Below, in pieces: positions 12,074 to 20,646 of a stretch of DNA of 64,000 bases. The translations under genes and the position numbers were made by a program. The DNA is from Brevibacillus laterosporus LMG 15441. GTDB taxonomy: Bacteria > Bacillota > Bacilli > Brevibacillales > Brevibacillaceae. The stretch covers positions 30,001 to 94,000 of the forward strand of contig NZ_CP007806.1 of the NCBI RefSeq assembly GCF_000219535.2, in the 5' to 3' direction. A model generated the notes under the pieces. It saw only the letters and a list, made by a program, of their open reading frames with translations. It did no database searches and was not told the DNA's origin. Position 1 is the stretch's first letter, and each line of letters begins with the position of its first letter.

Positions 12074-12361
12074 CATGCAGTAGCAAAACGATGCGGTTAT
12101 GTTTTATGAAAAGTATAGTAAACGGGTTTTGGTTGTTTCTGCGGCGAATTTTGCTCTTCTTTTTCGAAGATGACTCTTCACGATTTACATCAGTAATGTC
12201 GATTGTCTTTTTATGCGCATGGGGGAATCTCATTAAGTGGGATTCTCCCAATCTTTCCTATCGTCAAAGAGATGGATGAAATGCTTTTCGACTGATTCAA
12301 TAGCAGATAAATGTGGTTACATGATAACAGATTAGTTATTAATGCAGAGGTGATAAAGAGA
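12074..12361 (+). other. Region upstream of rsbV
   Basis: About 290 nt without a supported gene. It holds an inverted repeat, GGGGGAATC at 12221-12229 with GATTCTCCC at 12241-12249 (one G-T pair, 11-nt loop), without a T-run. I looked for a sigma-B-type promoter (GTTT...GGGTAT) and found none. The 62-codon frame over 12091-12279 has no ribosome site. Confidence 0.4.
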
Positions 12362-12718
12362 ATGAACCCAACGAATATTTTTGAAGTGACGCAGCAGGAA
12401 ACCGAGTCAGGGACAATTGTATTCCTACAGGGCCAGCTTGATTTATCGATGGCTCCTTATTTTCGAACGGTTGTAGAGCCCCTCGTTATACAAAAAGACA
12501 AAACATTAACCTTAAATCTACGAGATTTACGATATATCGATAGCACAGGGATAGGAATTATTATTTCCTTTCTCAAAATGCGAAATGAAATGGGAACAAC
12601 TTTGAATGTAGAGGAAGTTTCTCCTAAGACCCAGCGTCTATTCGATATGATTGGAATTACGAAGTTTTTAATGCCACAAAAGGAATCACGTATGGATAAG
12701 ACAGGAGGAACGGCATGA
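12362..12718 (+). CDS. rsbV: Anti-sigma-B factor antagonist RsbV
   Basis: STAS-domain protein of 118 residues that frees sigma-B by binding RsbW when unphosphorylated. The phosphorylation motif YIDSTGIGI is intact, with Ser61 as the expected target, followed by the family tail around RLFDMIGITKFL. The ATG at 12362 is preceded by AGAGGTGATAAAGAG. The stop overlaps the rsbW start as ATGA. The partner-switching trio rsbV-rsbW-sigB resembles sigma-B operons more than spoIIA because the partner kinase matches RsbW better. No rsbU, rsbP or rsbX phosphatase gene is adjacent. Confidence 0.88.
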   Translation: MNPTNIFEVTQQETESGTIVFLQGQLDLSMAPYFRTVVEPLVIQKDKTLTLNLRDLRYIDSTGIGIIISFLKMRNEMGTTLNVEEVSPKTQRLFDMIGITKFLMPQKESRMDKTGGTA

Positions 12719-13215
12719 TTGCTCAAAATAAATTAGTCCGTATGACCATACCTGCTCATGCTGACTTTATCGATGTAGTTCGGCTTTCTTTATATGGATT
12801 AGCAACCAGAATGGGCTTTTCTTTTGAAGAAATTGAGGATATGAAAGTAGCTGTATCAGAGGCTTGTAATAATGTTATTGTTCATGCCTATGCAGGAATG
12901 GAAGAAGGTTTTATTGACGTGGCATTCGAGACCGCTCCTGATAGCCTGCGCATTGTTATTAAAGACTATGGAGAGAGCTTTGATTATCAAACGGTGTCTG
13001 AAAAGGCGGACTCTTTACACGATAAAGAAATAGCGGATATTAAGGCTGGCGGATTAGGAATTTACATGATGCAGGCACTGATGGATGAGGTAGAGGTATC
13101 AAACGATCATGGTACAGAGGTGGTACTTACTAAATGGCTTGGCGGAAGTCTAGGAGGGAATACGCATGCAGCAGAATCCAATGTTAGCGTCATCTCCCGG
13201 GATAGTAGAGAGTGA
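12715..13215 (+). CDS. rsbW: Serine-protein kinase and anti-sigma-B factor RsbW
   Basis: GHKL-fold kinase of 166 residues that either binds sigma-B or phosphorylates RsbV. The N box reads VSEACNNVIVHAY and the G2 box GGLGIYMM; both agree with RsbW, as does the RLSLYGLATRMGF lead-in. It overlaps rsbV by 4 nt and sigB by 50 nt; the C-terminal 20 residues, rich in Ser and Asn, lie in that overlap and look like a read-on tail rather than part of the fold. Such overlaps keep anti-sigma and sigma production coupled. Confidence 0.9.
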   Translation: MIAQNKLVRMTIPAHADFIDVVRLSLYGLATRMGFSFEEIEDMKVAVSEACNNVIVHAYAGMEEGFIDVAFETAPDSLRIVIKDYGESFDYQTVSEKADSLHDKEIADIKAGGLGIYMMQALMDEVEVSNDHGTEVVLTKWLGGSLGGNTHAAESNVSVISRDSRE

Positions 13216-13957
13216 TCTGGAAAAGATACGAAGGTATCAGGATACAGGCTGCCAAGAACTGGCTACAGATTTATTAATGCATTATGATTCTATGATTAAA
13301 ATGGCGGCTAAAAAGATCTCTCGTAACTGTCGGGATTTTTATGAGGATTTATATCAGATTGGGCAGATATCATTACTCCGCTCATTAGAGCAATTTGATG
13401 CTAGTTTAGGATTTGCTTTTGAGCCTTATGCGATGAAAAGTTTAATTGGGCATATGAAAAATTATTTAAGAGATAAATCTTGGTATGTTCAGGTGCCACG
13501 TCGCATTAAGGAAAAAGGCGCACGTATTCAACAGGTTATTGATGAGTTAACCATTACATTGGAGCGATCTCCAGACGTTGGAGAGATTGCTGATAAAATG
13601 GAAATGTCTGTAGAAGAAGCAATTGAGGTATTAGCTGGTCGTGAGTATTACCAACTAACTTCTCTTGATGCTCCTCTAAATACAGACGAGGGCGGGTCGA
13701 CAATTGGAGATTTAGTCAGTTCACCAGTGGACGATTTTGGAGCGCTCGAAAATCAGTTAGATTTAAGAGAGGCATTAGAGCAATTAAAAGAAGAGGAACA
13801 AAAAGTCATATATTCTGCATACATAGATGGTCTATCACAGCGAACGATTGCTAATGAATTGGGGATTTCACAGATGAGTGTATGCCGTATCCAAAAAAGA
13901 GCGGTTAAAAAGCTACGCGATCTATTATCGACGGGTCATATTGCTTCAAAAAAATAG
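13166..13957 (+). CDS. sigB: RNA polymerase sigma factor SigB
   Basis: Alternative sigma-70 family factor of 263 residues for the general stress response. Region 2 appears as DLYQIGQISLLRSLEQFD and LRDKSWYVQVPRRIKE; region 3 as ERSPDVGEIADKMEM; region 4 with a helix-turn-helix at SQRTIANELGISQMSVCRIQ. The ATG at 13166 has AGGAGGG 7 nt upstream, a ribosome site that is itself inside rsbW codons, and the gene begins 50 nt before the rsbW stop. A terminator follows directly. Confidence 0.9.
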   Translation: MQQNPMLASSPGIVESDLEKIRRYQDTGCQELATDLLMHYDSMIKMAAKKISRNCRDFYEDLYQIGQISLLRSLEQFDASLGFAFEPYAMKSLIGHMKNYLRDKSWYVQVPRRIKEKGARIQQVIDELTITLERSPDVGEIADKMEMSVEEAIEVLAGREYYQLTSLDAPLNTDEGGSTIGDLVSSPVDDFGALENQLDLREALEQLKEEEQKVIYSAYIDGLSQRTIANELGISQMSVCRIQKRAVKKLRDLLSTGHIASKK

Positions 13958-13966
13958 AGAAGACAC

Positions 13967-14001
13967 GTGGGTGAGTCAAGGTACTCGCCCACTTTTTGTT
14001 T
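13967..14001 (+). terminator. Terminator of rsbV-rsbW-sigB
   Basis: GTGGGTGAGT and ACTCGCCCAC pair over 10 bp (one G-T) around a 6-nt loop, followed by TTTTTGTTT. Confidence 0.88.
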
Positions 14002-14149
14002 GTCAATGAGTATGATCTTACAAGGATTACTAACAAATAAGCAGGGGATTGTAGATGGTGATCGATCAGAGTGAAGAGTTTGAAGTTCAATAACTCGCGA
14101 GCTATACTGAAGAATAATAGAAAATGGGTACGGAAAGTAGTGATGATAG

Positions 14150-14650
14150 ATGGAACCACAACACGAGAGATTTATGAGAGAAGCGATGAATGAAGCAAAA
14201 AAGGCAGCAGCGTTAGGAGAGGTTCCGATCGGTGCGGTTATCGTACGAAAGGGAGAGATTGTCGGCAGAGGATACAATCTGCGTGAAACGCAAAAAGACC
14301 CGACTTTACATGCCGAAATGATTGCGATCCGGGAAGCGAGTCAAAAACTAGGAGGATGGCGTTTAATCGGCTGTGACCTGTATGTGACTCTAGAGCCATG
14401 TCCGATGTGTGCAGGCGCAATTGTGCAAAGTCGCATTGAACAGGTTTATTACGGGGCAACTGATCCAAAAGCCGGCTGTGCAGGAACCTTGATGAATTTA
14501 TGCGCTGAACCAAGATTTAACCATCAGGTGCCTGTATGGGCAGGGATATTACAAGAAGAATGTCAGATGATGCTTAAGGATTTTTTCCGACAACTGCGAA
14601 AAAAGAAGAAGGAAGATGCAAAGAACATCTCCCTCACACAAACTGATTAA
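14150..14650 (+). CDS. tadA: tRNA-specific adenosine deaminase
   Basis: Deaminates the wobble adenosine of tRNA-Arg(ACG) to inosine, needed to read CGN codons. 166 residues with the zinc and proton-shuttle motif HAE at His54-Glu56 and PCPMC with Cys84 and Cys87. The C-terminus ends in a basic run (RKKKKEDAK). No strong ribosome site precedes the ATG at 14150. As in Bacillus it lies just upstream of the SRP RNA and dnaX. It converges with the pseudouridine synthase gene, 14 nt away, with no clear terminator between them. Confidence 0.96.
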   Translation: MEPQHERFMREAMNEAKKAAALGEVPIGAVIVRKGEIVGRGYNLRETQKDPTLHAEMIAIREASQKLGGWRLIGCDLYVTLEPCPMCAGAIVQSRIEQVYYGATDPKAGCAGTLMNLCAEPRFNHQVPVWAGILQEECQMMLKDFFRQLRKKKKEDAKNISLTQTD

Positions 14651-14664
14651 ATTCTGCTCTTCGC

Positions 14665-15393
14665 TTACTCGGCTTCTTGTCCTTTTCGCAAGGAGTTCAA
14701 TTCTTCTTCGGTCAGTTCACGGAATTCACCTAGCTCAAGTGATTCATCGAGTAGGAGAGGACCCATACGAACACGTTTCAAATAAATCACTTTAAGGTCG
14801 AAAGCGGCAAACATACGCTTTACCTGATGATATTTTCCTTCCATGATGGTCACGTGAATCTCTGAAATGTCCCCTGAATGAAGAATTTCGAGAGTAGCTG
14901 GCATGGTTTCATAACCGTCATCCAACGTTACACCTTGCTTGAAAGCAGCGATATGCTCCTCTGTAACACGTCCCTGAATCTGGGCAAAATACTCTTTGTC
15001 TACTTTCTTTTTCGGAGAAAGCAGGCTATGGGAGAGTTGTCCATCGTTGGTTAGAAGGAGAAGTCCTTCTGTGTCGATATCGAGACGACCTACAGGGTGT
15101 ACCTTATGTCTCCATTCATCTGGCAACAAATCGACAACTGTTTCATGTAGAGCATCCTCAGTTGCTGAAATGACACCGGCTGGTTTATTAAGCATGACGA
15201 ATACCCAACGTTTGAATTGAAGAGGTACACCATCAATTTCTATATGCTGTTGCTCTGGAATGACGTGCATGCCAGGATCGGTAGCCACGACACCATCAAC
15301 GGTAACGATGCGCTGTTTAATCAGTTGTTTTACTTCCTTACGAGTTCCTTTTCCTGTGTTAGCTAATATCTTATCTAGACGTTCACGTTTCAT
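14665..15393 (-). CDS. RsuA-family 16S rRNA pseudouridine synthase
   Basis: 242-residue pseudouridine synthase of the RsuA/RluB/E/F family. An N-terminal S4 RNA-binding domain (residues 1-60, RLDKILANTGKGTRKEVKQL) is followed by the catalytic domain with GRLDIDTEGLLLLTNDG, in which the Asp after GRL is catalytic. By size and order it most resembles RsuA/YtzG, which modifies small-subunit rRNA; which uridine is modified cannot be told from sequence. It is a leftward gene inserted between tadA and the SRP RNA. Confidence 0.9.
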   Translation of the reverse strand: MKRERLDKILANTGKGTRKEVKQLIKQRIVTVDGVVATDPGMHVIPEQQHIEIDGVPLQFKRWVFVMLNKPAGVISATEDALHETVVDLLPDEWRHKVHPVGRLDIDTEGLLLLTNDGQLSHSLLSPKKKVDKEYFAQIQGRVTEEHIAAFKQGVTLDDGYETMPATLEILHSGDISEIHVTIMEGKYHQVKRMFAAFDLKVIYLKRVRMGPLLLDESLELGEFRELTEEELNSLRKGQEAE

Positions 15394-15513
15394 TCATTCA
15401 GCCTCACTTTGTTCTTCCTTTCTCCCTATATTGGCTGATCTGATAACGAAAATCAAGGAGACGCTCTGGAAATATACTTGCTTGCTTTTTCCTGTGCTGG
15501 ATTTGTTTATCGC

Positions 15514-15543
15514 TTGCTTATCCCAATTCTATTATGGTATGCT
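15514..15543 (+). promoter_or_regulatory. Promoter of the SRP RNA gene
   Basis: TTGCTT at 15514-15519, an 18-nt spacer, and TATGCT at 15538-15543 preceded by TGG, an extended -10 arrangement. The predicted start near 15550 leaves about 30 nt to the mature RNA end. Confidence 0.55.
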
Positions 15544-15580
15544 ATGTAAGCAAAAGGTTTTCAGTACTTTGTTTATAAAG

Positions 15581-15852
15581 TTTGCCGTGCTAGATGGGGA
15601 GGTTGCGGTGCCCTGTAACCTGCAATCCGCAATAGCAGGATTGAATTCCTATCAGCGGTCATTTTATGTGAGGTCTGCCTTATACCGTTGGTGTTGAGGA
15701 TTGGGTCCTATGCAACGTGAACCTATGAACCTGGTCAGGTCCGGAAGGAAGCAGCCATAAGTAGGACCTTGCGTGTGCCGTAGGGTAGCCTGGTCTGAGT
15801 CAATTGTATAAGTAACGCTCGGATGGAATGTATCAATGATAGGTGCACGGCA
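15581..15852 (+). ncRNA. ffs: Signal recognition particle RNA, large type
   Basis: RNA scaffold of the signal recognition particle, about 272 nt, the long Bacillus-type form with an Alu domain. The universally conserved Ffh-binding loop reads GTCAGGTCCGGAAGGAAGCA near 15735. The 5' Alu segment TTTGCCGTGCTA begins at 15581 and the complementary 3' end, GGTGCACGGCA, closes at about 15852. Ends are by similarity to B. subtilis scRNA and uncertain by several nucleotides. Position between tadA and dnaX is conserved. Confidence 0.95.
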
Positions 15853-15869
15853 TCTATACATATAACTAG

Positions 15870-15898
15870 AACGTCACTTTTAATAAGTGGCGTTTTTT
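15870..15898 (+). terminator. Terminator of the SRP RNA
   Basis: AACGTCACTT pairs with AAGTGGCGTT (one G-T), 5-nt loop, followed by TTTTTT. Confidence 0.88.
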
Positions 15899-16049
15899 GT
15901 TGTTACCTGGCGAAGAGTAGCGATATATTTTGGAGGAAAACTATTCCATACAAGCAGGGGCTTACCATTTTGTTGCCGAATCTCTATTTGAAGTCTACGA
16001 AAAGTCATAAACGCTTATTGTAAGTAATGGGGAAGGGGAGAGGCAACAG

Positions 16050-17483
16050 TTGGAGAAAATCATAACGTCACAGAAGTGCCATGCTTTCTCAAGACTAAAA
16101 CAATACTCACAGCATATCAAACACGCCTTGCTCATAGTTGATGGACAGGGTCTCATTTTAGAAGTGAGTGAAGCATTAATGCAGGCAACAGGGTTTAGCT
16201 ACGAACAGATCATCGCTGCACCATTTCAAAAAGTAGTACCGTATATGAATTCTGTTAGACATCTTTATGATAGTTTATTAGAAAAAGAAAAACAGTCATT
16301 AAAGCCAACAGAAATGATTTATCAGGATGTTCAGGGGAAAAAATCAAAAACACCTGTTATGATTACAATTTCTTATAAAAATGGGGAGCCGATCTATTTT
16401 CTTCATTTCTTCCAGCTTACCAAGGATTTATCCATATCCCTATCTCAACGCATGGCTAACCAGCTCACCTCTGAAATTAACCTGGGTGTCGTCGTTCTAG
16501 ATGTTCAGGCTCGATTGGTCGATATAAGTCAAGTAGCCTGTAAAATATTAGGTGTAGATCGAGTGCTTGTATTAAACCAGCATATTGATCAGGTTTTTGC
16601 GGGGATTCCTGAGGAGCAGCGACTAGTACAGCGAGAGCTTTTAGAAGGAGTAAAATTCCAAAATAAAGCGATGTCCTGGACAAATCAAAAGCAACGTTAC
16701 GAGCTTTTAGTAGACTCTAATACCTTGCATAATGAAGTAGGTCAAATTGTTGGAGCTTATGTTATCTTCAAAGATGTGACCAATATGCGTTCATTAGAAC
16801 AAAAGATTGAACGGAGTGACCGGCTGGCGATGATCGGTCAGATAGCGGCAGGGACTGCCCATGAAATAAGAAATCCGTTAACCTCAATCAAAGGTTTTTT
16901 ACAAATGTTTCAGCAATCATTCAAGGAAAATGGGATGGATAAAGAAAAGACCTTTACTGATATTATGTTAACGGAGCTACACCGGATTAATTCATTAGTA
17001 AGTGAATTTCTGCTTCTGAGTAAACCTCGCGATGTTCAATATCAAATGATCAGTTTACATACTGTCTTTGAAGAAATCATGCCCATCGTTGAAAATGAAG
17101 CACTGTTGCATGGAATTGAGGTTCGTTATACAGGGACAGAGGCCTTACCAATGGTTGTCGGTGATGCTGAATTATTAAAGCAGGTTTTCTTAAATATCTG
17201 TAAAAATGGAATGGAAGCAATGGGGAATGAAGGAACTCTGACGGTATCATACCATTATGAAGAGGAGTGCAATAAGATTAGTCTAAATATTCAAGATACA
17301 GGTCCTGGGATACCTGGATATTTAATCGATAAGATTTTCGATCCTTTTTTCACAACAAAGGATGAAGGAACTGGGCTAGGATTATCTGTTTGCCAAAAAA
17401 TCATTCATGATATTGGAGGACAAATTCGTGTCTCCTCTAAAGGATTTGGAACAACCTTTCACATTTTATTATCATATATCTAA
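16050..17483 (+). CDS. PAS-domain sensor histidine kinase (sporulation-kinase-like)
   Basis: Cytosolic orphan histidine kinase of 477 residues. Two PAS domains (about 22-125 and 140-245) precede a dimerisation/phosphoacceptor helix with GTAHEIRNPLTSIKGF, in which His271 is phosphorylated, and an ATPase domain with NICKNGMEAM (N box), DTGPGIP (G1), FDPFFTTK (F box) and GTGLGLSV (G2). No membrane segment and no response regulator beside it, which with the HEIRNPLTSIKGFLQ signature is typical of kinases feeding the Spo0A phosphorelay; that role is inference. Start is a TTG at 16050 with GGGGAG 9 nt upstream. Confidence 0.9.
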   Translation: MEKIITSQKCHAFSRLKQYSQHIKHALLIVDGQGLILEVSEALMQATGFSYEQIIAAPFQKVVPYMNSVRHLYDSLLEKEKQSLKPTEMIYQDVQGKKSKTPVMITISYKNGEPIYFLHFFQLTKDLSISLSQRMANQLTSEINLGVVVLDVQARLVDISQVACKILGVDRVLVLNQHIDQVFAGIPEEQRLVQRELLEGVKFQNKAMSWTNQKQRYELLVDSNTLHNEVGQIVGAYVIFKDVTNMRSLEQKIERSDRLAMIGQIAAGTAHEIRNPLTSIKGFLQMFQQSFKENGMDKEKTFTDIMLTELHRINSLVSEFLLLSKPRDVQYQMISLHTVFEEIMPIVENEALLHGIEVRYTGTEALPMVVGDAELLKQVFLNICKNGMEAMGNEGTLTVSYHYEEECNKISLNIQDTGPGIPGYLIDKIFDPFFTTKDEGTGLGLSVCQKIIHDIGGQIRVSSKGFGTTFHILLSYI

Positions 17484-17489
17484 AAAAAC

Positions 17490-17543
17490 ATAGCGTTCGG
17501 GGCATCTTCAGGTATGAGAGATGGGGCCGGGCGCTATATTATT
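17490..17543 (+). terminator. Possible terminator after the histidine kinase
   Basis: ATAGCG pairs with CGCTAT and an inner GCATCT with AGATGG-like bases, forming a long imperfect hairpin followed only by ATTATTTG. The weak T-run makes it doubtful. Confidence 0.45.
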
Positions 17544-17652
17544 TGAGCGGAAATATGGTTTGGTGTAACCAACTTTGGAAAAAGGCTATTGCTTATAGTA
17601 TAATAAATAAGATGCAAAAGGTTTGACAACAGGTGAGAAGGAGTGAGCAAGG

Positions 17653-19434
17653 ATGGCTTATACAGCGCTATATCGGGTATATAGACCGCAAACCTTTGGT
17701 GATGTGATTGGACAAACTCATGTCACAACAACCTTGCAAAATGCTCTTCGCGAGGGGCGACTTTCGCATGCTTACCTGTTTAATGGACCAAGGGGTACAG
17801 GGAAGACCAGTGCCGCTAAGATTATGGCAAAAGCAGTAAACTGTCAAAATCCACAGGATGGTGAACCTTGTAACCAATGTCCAGCATGTATAGCAATAAC
17901 AGAAGGTTCAGTGACCGATGTCTTGGAGATTGATGCTGCATCCAATCGTGGTGTCGAAGAAATCCGAGATATACGTGATAAGGTCAAATTTGCACCAAGC
18001 GAAGTAAAATATAAAGTGTACATCATTGATGAGGTACACATGCTGACAACAGAGGCGTTTAACGCACTGTTAAAAACATTAGAAGAACCGCCCGGGCACG
18101 TACTATTTATATTAGCGACGACCGAGCCGCATAAGCTGCCAGCAACCATTATTTCACGTTGCCAGCGCTTTGATTTCCATCGCATTTCGCTAGCTGAAAT
18201 GACTCAGCGTTTACAGCATATATGTGATGCTCAACAAATTGAAGCTGAGGAACAAGCACTCAAGCTAGTTGCGAAAATGGCTGAGGGTGGAATGCGTGAT
18301 GCACTTAGTTTGCTAGATCAGGCTATTAGTTATAGCGGGAATCAAGTAAGCGCATCTGACGTGTTAAAGATTACAGGGGCTGTGTCCCAAGCTTATTTTT
18401 CCACACTTGGTCGTATGATTTCTGAACAAAATGTAACGGGGGTAATGGAAGAACTGGAGAAGATTATGTCTCAGGGAAAAGACCCTGAACAGTTCTTACA
18501 AGACCTGCTGTTTTATTTTAGGGATATGTTGTTATATAAAACAGCCCCTAATCTGGAAGAAATCATGGAGCGTACACTAATTGATGAAAAATTCCCAGAG
18601 GTAGCCAACCGCTTTGCTCTGCCTGTTTTATATGAAGTAATAGAACAGCTTAATCAGGCCTTGACCCAACTGAAATGGTCAACGTTCGCACGAGTTTTGG
18701 TAGAGATGACATTGGTTCGCTTATGCCACCTATCTGCCTCGTCCTCCACAGCCGGTTCTATATCTGTAGGGCAAGAAGCAATGGAGGCTGGTAATGGAGC
18801 AGGTGTGCGCGCTGTACCAAACACTGCTTCTGGAGGGACTCAGGCGGTGTCTAGTCCGGATGTGGCTCCTCTTTTCGAGCGTGTAAAAATGCTAGAAGAG
18901 AAACTAACCCAAATTCTACAGGGAAATCTTGTAGCAGGAGGAAAAGCGGCTTCAGAAGAAGGAAAACAACGAGAGGTCCGACGAGCTATGCCGGCTACAG
19001 GCGGTTCGAAGACTTCTATGACGAAGGTACGTGAAGCTGTTCGCCAAGTGGATGAGGGACTTTCCCAAAAAATCCGTGGTGCGTGGGGCCAAATTTTATC
19101 CGAAGTGAAAAAGGTCCACTATAAATATCATGCATGGGTTGTAAGCGGTCAGCCAACCGTTGCTAGCTCTGATGCCGTAATCGTTACTTTTAAAGGATCG
19201 ATTCATTGTGAAAAAACAATGGAACCAGAGCTAAGAGGTATTGTCGAGCGTGCGTTTCTTACTGTAACAGGTAAACCACTTCAGCTTCTATCCATAACAG
19301 AAGACGAGTGGGAAAATGTCCGGGGAGAACAAACGCATTCCAATCTCTCAGGGTCAGATGAGCCCCCAGAAGACCCATTTATAGCTGAAGCGATTCGGGT
19401 CGCTGGAGAACGATTGACACACATTAAGGAATAA
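17653..19434 (+). CDS. dnaX: DNA polymerase III subunits gamma/tau
   Basis: Clamp-loader ATPase of 593 residues. The AAA+ module shows Walker [10 protein letters not shown], a four-Cys zinc module ([16 protein letters not shown]), Walker B IIDEVHML, and sensor SRC. Domain III and a low-complexity linker (about residues 370-460, rich in Gly, Ala, Ser) lead to a C-terminal tau domain. Bacillus makes the full-length tau. The ATG at 17653 follows AAGGAGTGAG. It is the first gene of the conserved dnaX-ebfC-recR cluster. Confidence 0.98.
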   Translation: MAYTALYRVYRPQTFGDVIGQTHVTTTLQNALREGRLSHAYLFNGPRGTGKTSAAKIMAKAVNCQNPQDGEPCNQCPACIAITEGSVTDVLEIDAASNRGVEEIRDIRDKVKFAPSEVKYKVYIIDEVHMLTTEAFNALLKTLEEPPGHVLFILATTEPHKLPATIISRCQRFDFHRISLAEMTQRLQHICDAQQIEAEEQALKLVAKMAEGGMRDALSLLDQAISYSGNQVSASDVLKITGAVSQAYFSTLGRMISEQNVTGVMEELEKIMSQGKDPEQFLQDLLFYFRDMLLYKTAPNLEEIMERTLIDEKFPEVANRFALPVLYEVIEQLNQALTQLKWSTFARVLVEMTLVRLCHLSASSSTAGSISVGQEAMEAGNGAGVRAVPNTASGGTQAVSSPDVAPLFERVKMLEEKLTQILQGNLVAGGKAASEEGKQREVRRAMPATGGSKTSMTKVREAVRQVDEGLSQKIRGAWGQILSEVKKVHYKYHAWVVSGQPTVASSDAVIVTFKGSIHCEKTMEPELRGIVERAFLTVTGKPLQLLSITEDEWENVRGEQTHSNLSGSDEPPEDPFIAEAIRVAGERLTHIKE

Positions 19435-19469
19435 AGCACGAACACATACATTTAAAGGAGGAATTACGA

Positions 19470-19781
19470 ATGAAAAACATGCAGCAAATGATGAAACAAG
19501 TTAAAAAAATGCAGGATGAGATGCAAAAAGCACAAGAACAATTGAAGGAAAGAGTAGTAGAAGGTAAAGCTGGCGGTGGCGCTGTAGTTGTAAAAGCGAA
19601 TGGACATAAGCAGGTTATTGATGTAACAATCAATCCAGAAGTAGTTGACCCAGAAGACGTGGAAATGTTGCAGGATCTAGTTCTTGCTGCAATTAACGAT
19701 GCTATGAAAAATGTTGATGAAGTAGTTGGAAAAGAAATGGGACGCTTTACTGGCGGCATGAACATTCCTGGATTGTTCTAA
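19470..19781 (+). CDS. ebfC: YbaB/EbfC family nucleoid-associated protein
   Basis: Small DNA-binding protein of 103 residues (YaaK in B. subtilis). An N-terminal amphipathic helix rich in Met, Gln and Lys ([20 protein letters not shown]) is followed by the beta-sheet [20 protein letters not shown], the family hallmark. AAAGGAGG lies 7 nt upstream of the ATG. It lies between dnaX and recR as in most bacteria. Confidence 0.96.
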   Translation: MKNMQQMMKQVKKMQDEMQKAQEQLKERVVEGKAGGGAVVVKANGHKQVIDVTINPEVVDPEDVEMLQDLVLAAINDAMKNVDEVVGKEMGRFTGGMNIPGLF

Positions 19782-19818
19782 TTTGCCAGCATAAGCTCCC
19801 GTAAAGGAGTAGGTCATT

Positions 19819-20415
19819 GTGTTTTATCCAGAGCCCGTCTCGAAATTAATAGAAGGATTTATGAAATTGCCGGGCATTGGACCAAAAACAGCAAGTCGGT
19901 TAGCTTTTCATGTGTTAAGCATGAAGGAAGATGACGTACTTGATTTAGCAAAAGCATTGGTTAACGCCAAACGGCAACTGCACTATTGCTCGGTTTGTAA
20001 TAATATCACCGATTCGGATCCCTGTCAGATTTGCCGCGATAAAAGCCGTGATGGCTCTATCATCTGTGTCGTTCAAGAACCAAAAGACTTGGTTGCCATG
20101 GAACGGACCAGAGAATTTGTGGGGTATTATCACGTTCTGCATGGTGCCATTTCACCTATGGATGGGATTGGTCCTGAAGATATTCATATTCCCGATCTGC
20201 TCAAACGCTTAGGTGATGAACAAGTACAAGAGCTTATTTTAGCTACAAACCCTAATATTGAAGGGGAAGCTACAGCTATGTATATTTCTCGTTTAGTAAA
20301 ACCCTTTGGCATTCGTGTCACCCGTATTGCTCATGGTCTACCTGTCGGTGGGGATTTAGAGTATGCCGATGAAGTAACATTGACTAAAGCCTTAGAAGGT
20401 CGCCGGGAATTATAA
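19819..20415 (+). CDS. recR: Recombination protein RecR
   Basis: Acts with RecF and RecO to load RecA onto gapped DNA. 198 residues: helix-hairpin-helix near the N-terminus ([16 protein letters not shown]), a four-Cys zinc finger ([18 protein letters not shown]), and a Toprim domain ending in the Walker-like stretch IARGLP-type (here [16 protein letters not shown]). Start is a GTG at 19819 with AAAGGAG upstream. A terminator follows. Confidence 0.98.
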   Translation: MFYPEPVSKLIEGFMKLPGIGPKTASRLAFHVLSMKEDDVLDLAKALVNAKRQLHYCSVCNNITDSDPCQICRDKSRDGSIICVVQEPKDLVAMERTREFVGYYHVLHGAISPMDGIGPEDIHIPDLLKRLGDEQVQELILATNPNIEGEATAMYISRLVKPFGIRVTRIAHGLPVGGDLEYADEVTLTKALEGRREL

Positions 20416-20429
20416 TAATAGGGATAAGA

Positions 20430-20456
20430 GGTGCATGAGAAATCATGCGCCTTTTT
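20430..20456 (+). terminator. Terminator of dnaX-ebfC-recR
   Basis: GGTGCATGA and TCATGCGCC pair over 9 bp (one G-T), 4-nt loop, then TTTTT. Confidence 0.88.
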
Positions 20457-20646
20457 GTTATATGAGGTAATAAAAGATATTTTATGCTTCAATGGGGTTA
20501 TAGCTTGGACAGACCCACATTTATTAATAGAGAAAGTAAGTTCCTAGTACAAAAAACTACATTTGGTCAGGAAGTATTTTTTATAGGGAAAGAAAGTGCT
20601 TTTTTACTAGGACGAGGCATAACCTAAAGAGTAGGAGAGTGAATGA

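Noticed and set aside
12091-12279. 62-codon frame upstream of rsbV
   Set aside because: No ribosome site, hydrophobic start by chance, and its middle is the inverted repeat at 12221-12249.
12362-13957. spoIIAA-spoIIAB-sigF operon instead of rsbV-rsbW-sigB
   Set aside because: The kinase reads RLSLYGLATRMGF and VSEACNNVIVHAY, closer to RsbW than SpoIIAB, and the sigma factor keeps the SigB-type region 2.
20484-20627. 47-codon frame between recR and the CPBP gene
   Set aside because: The nearest Shine-Dalgarno-like GAGGT is 15 nt from the ATG and no family is recognisable; too weak to call.
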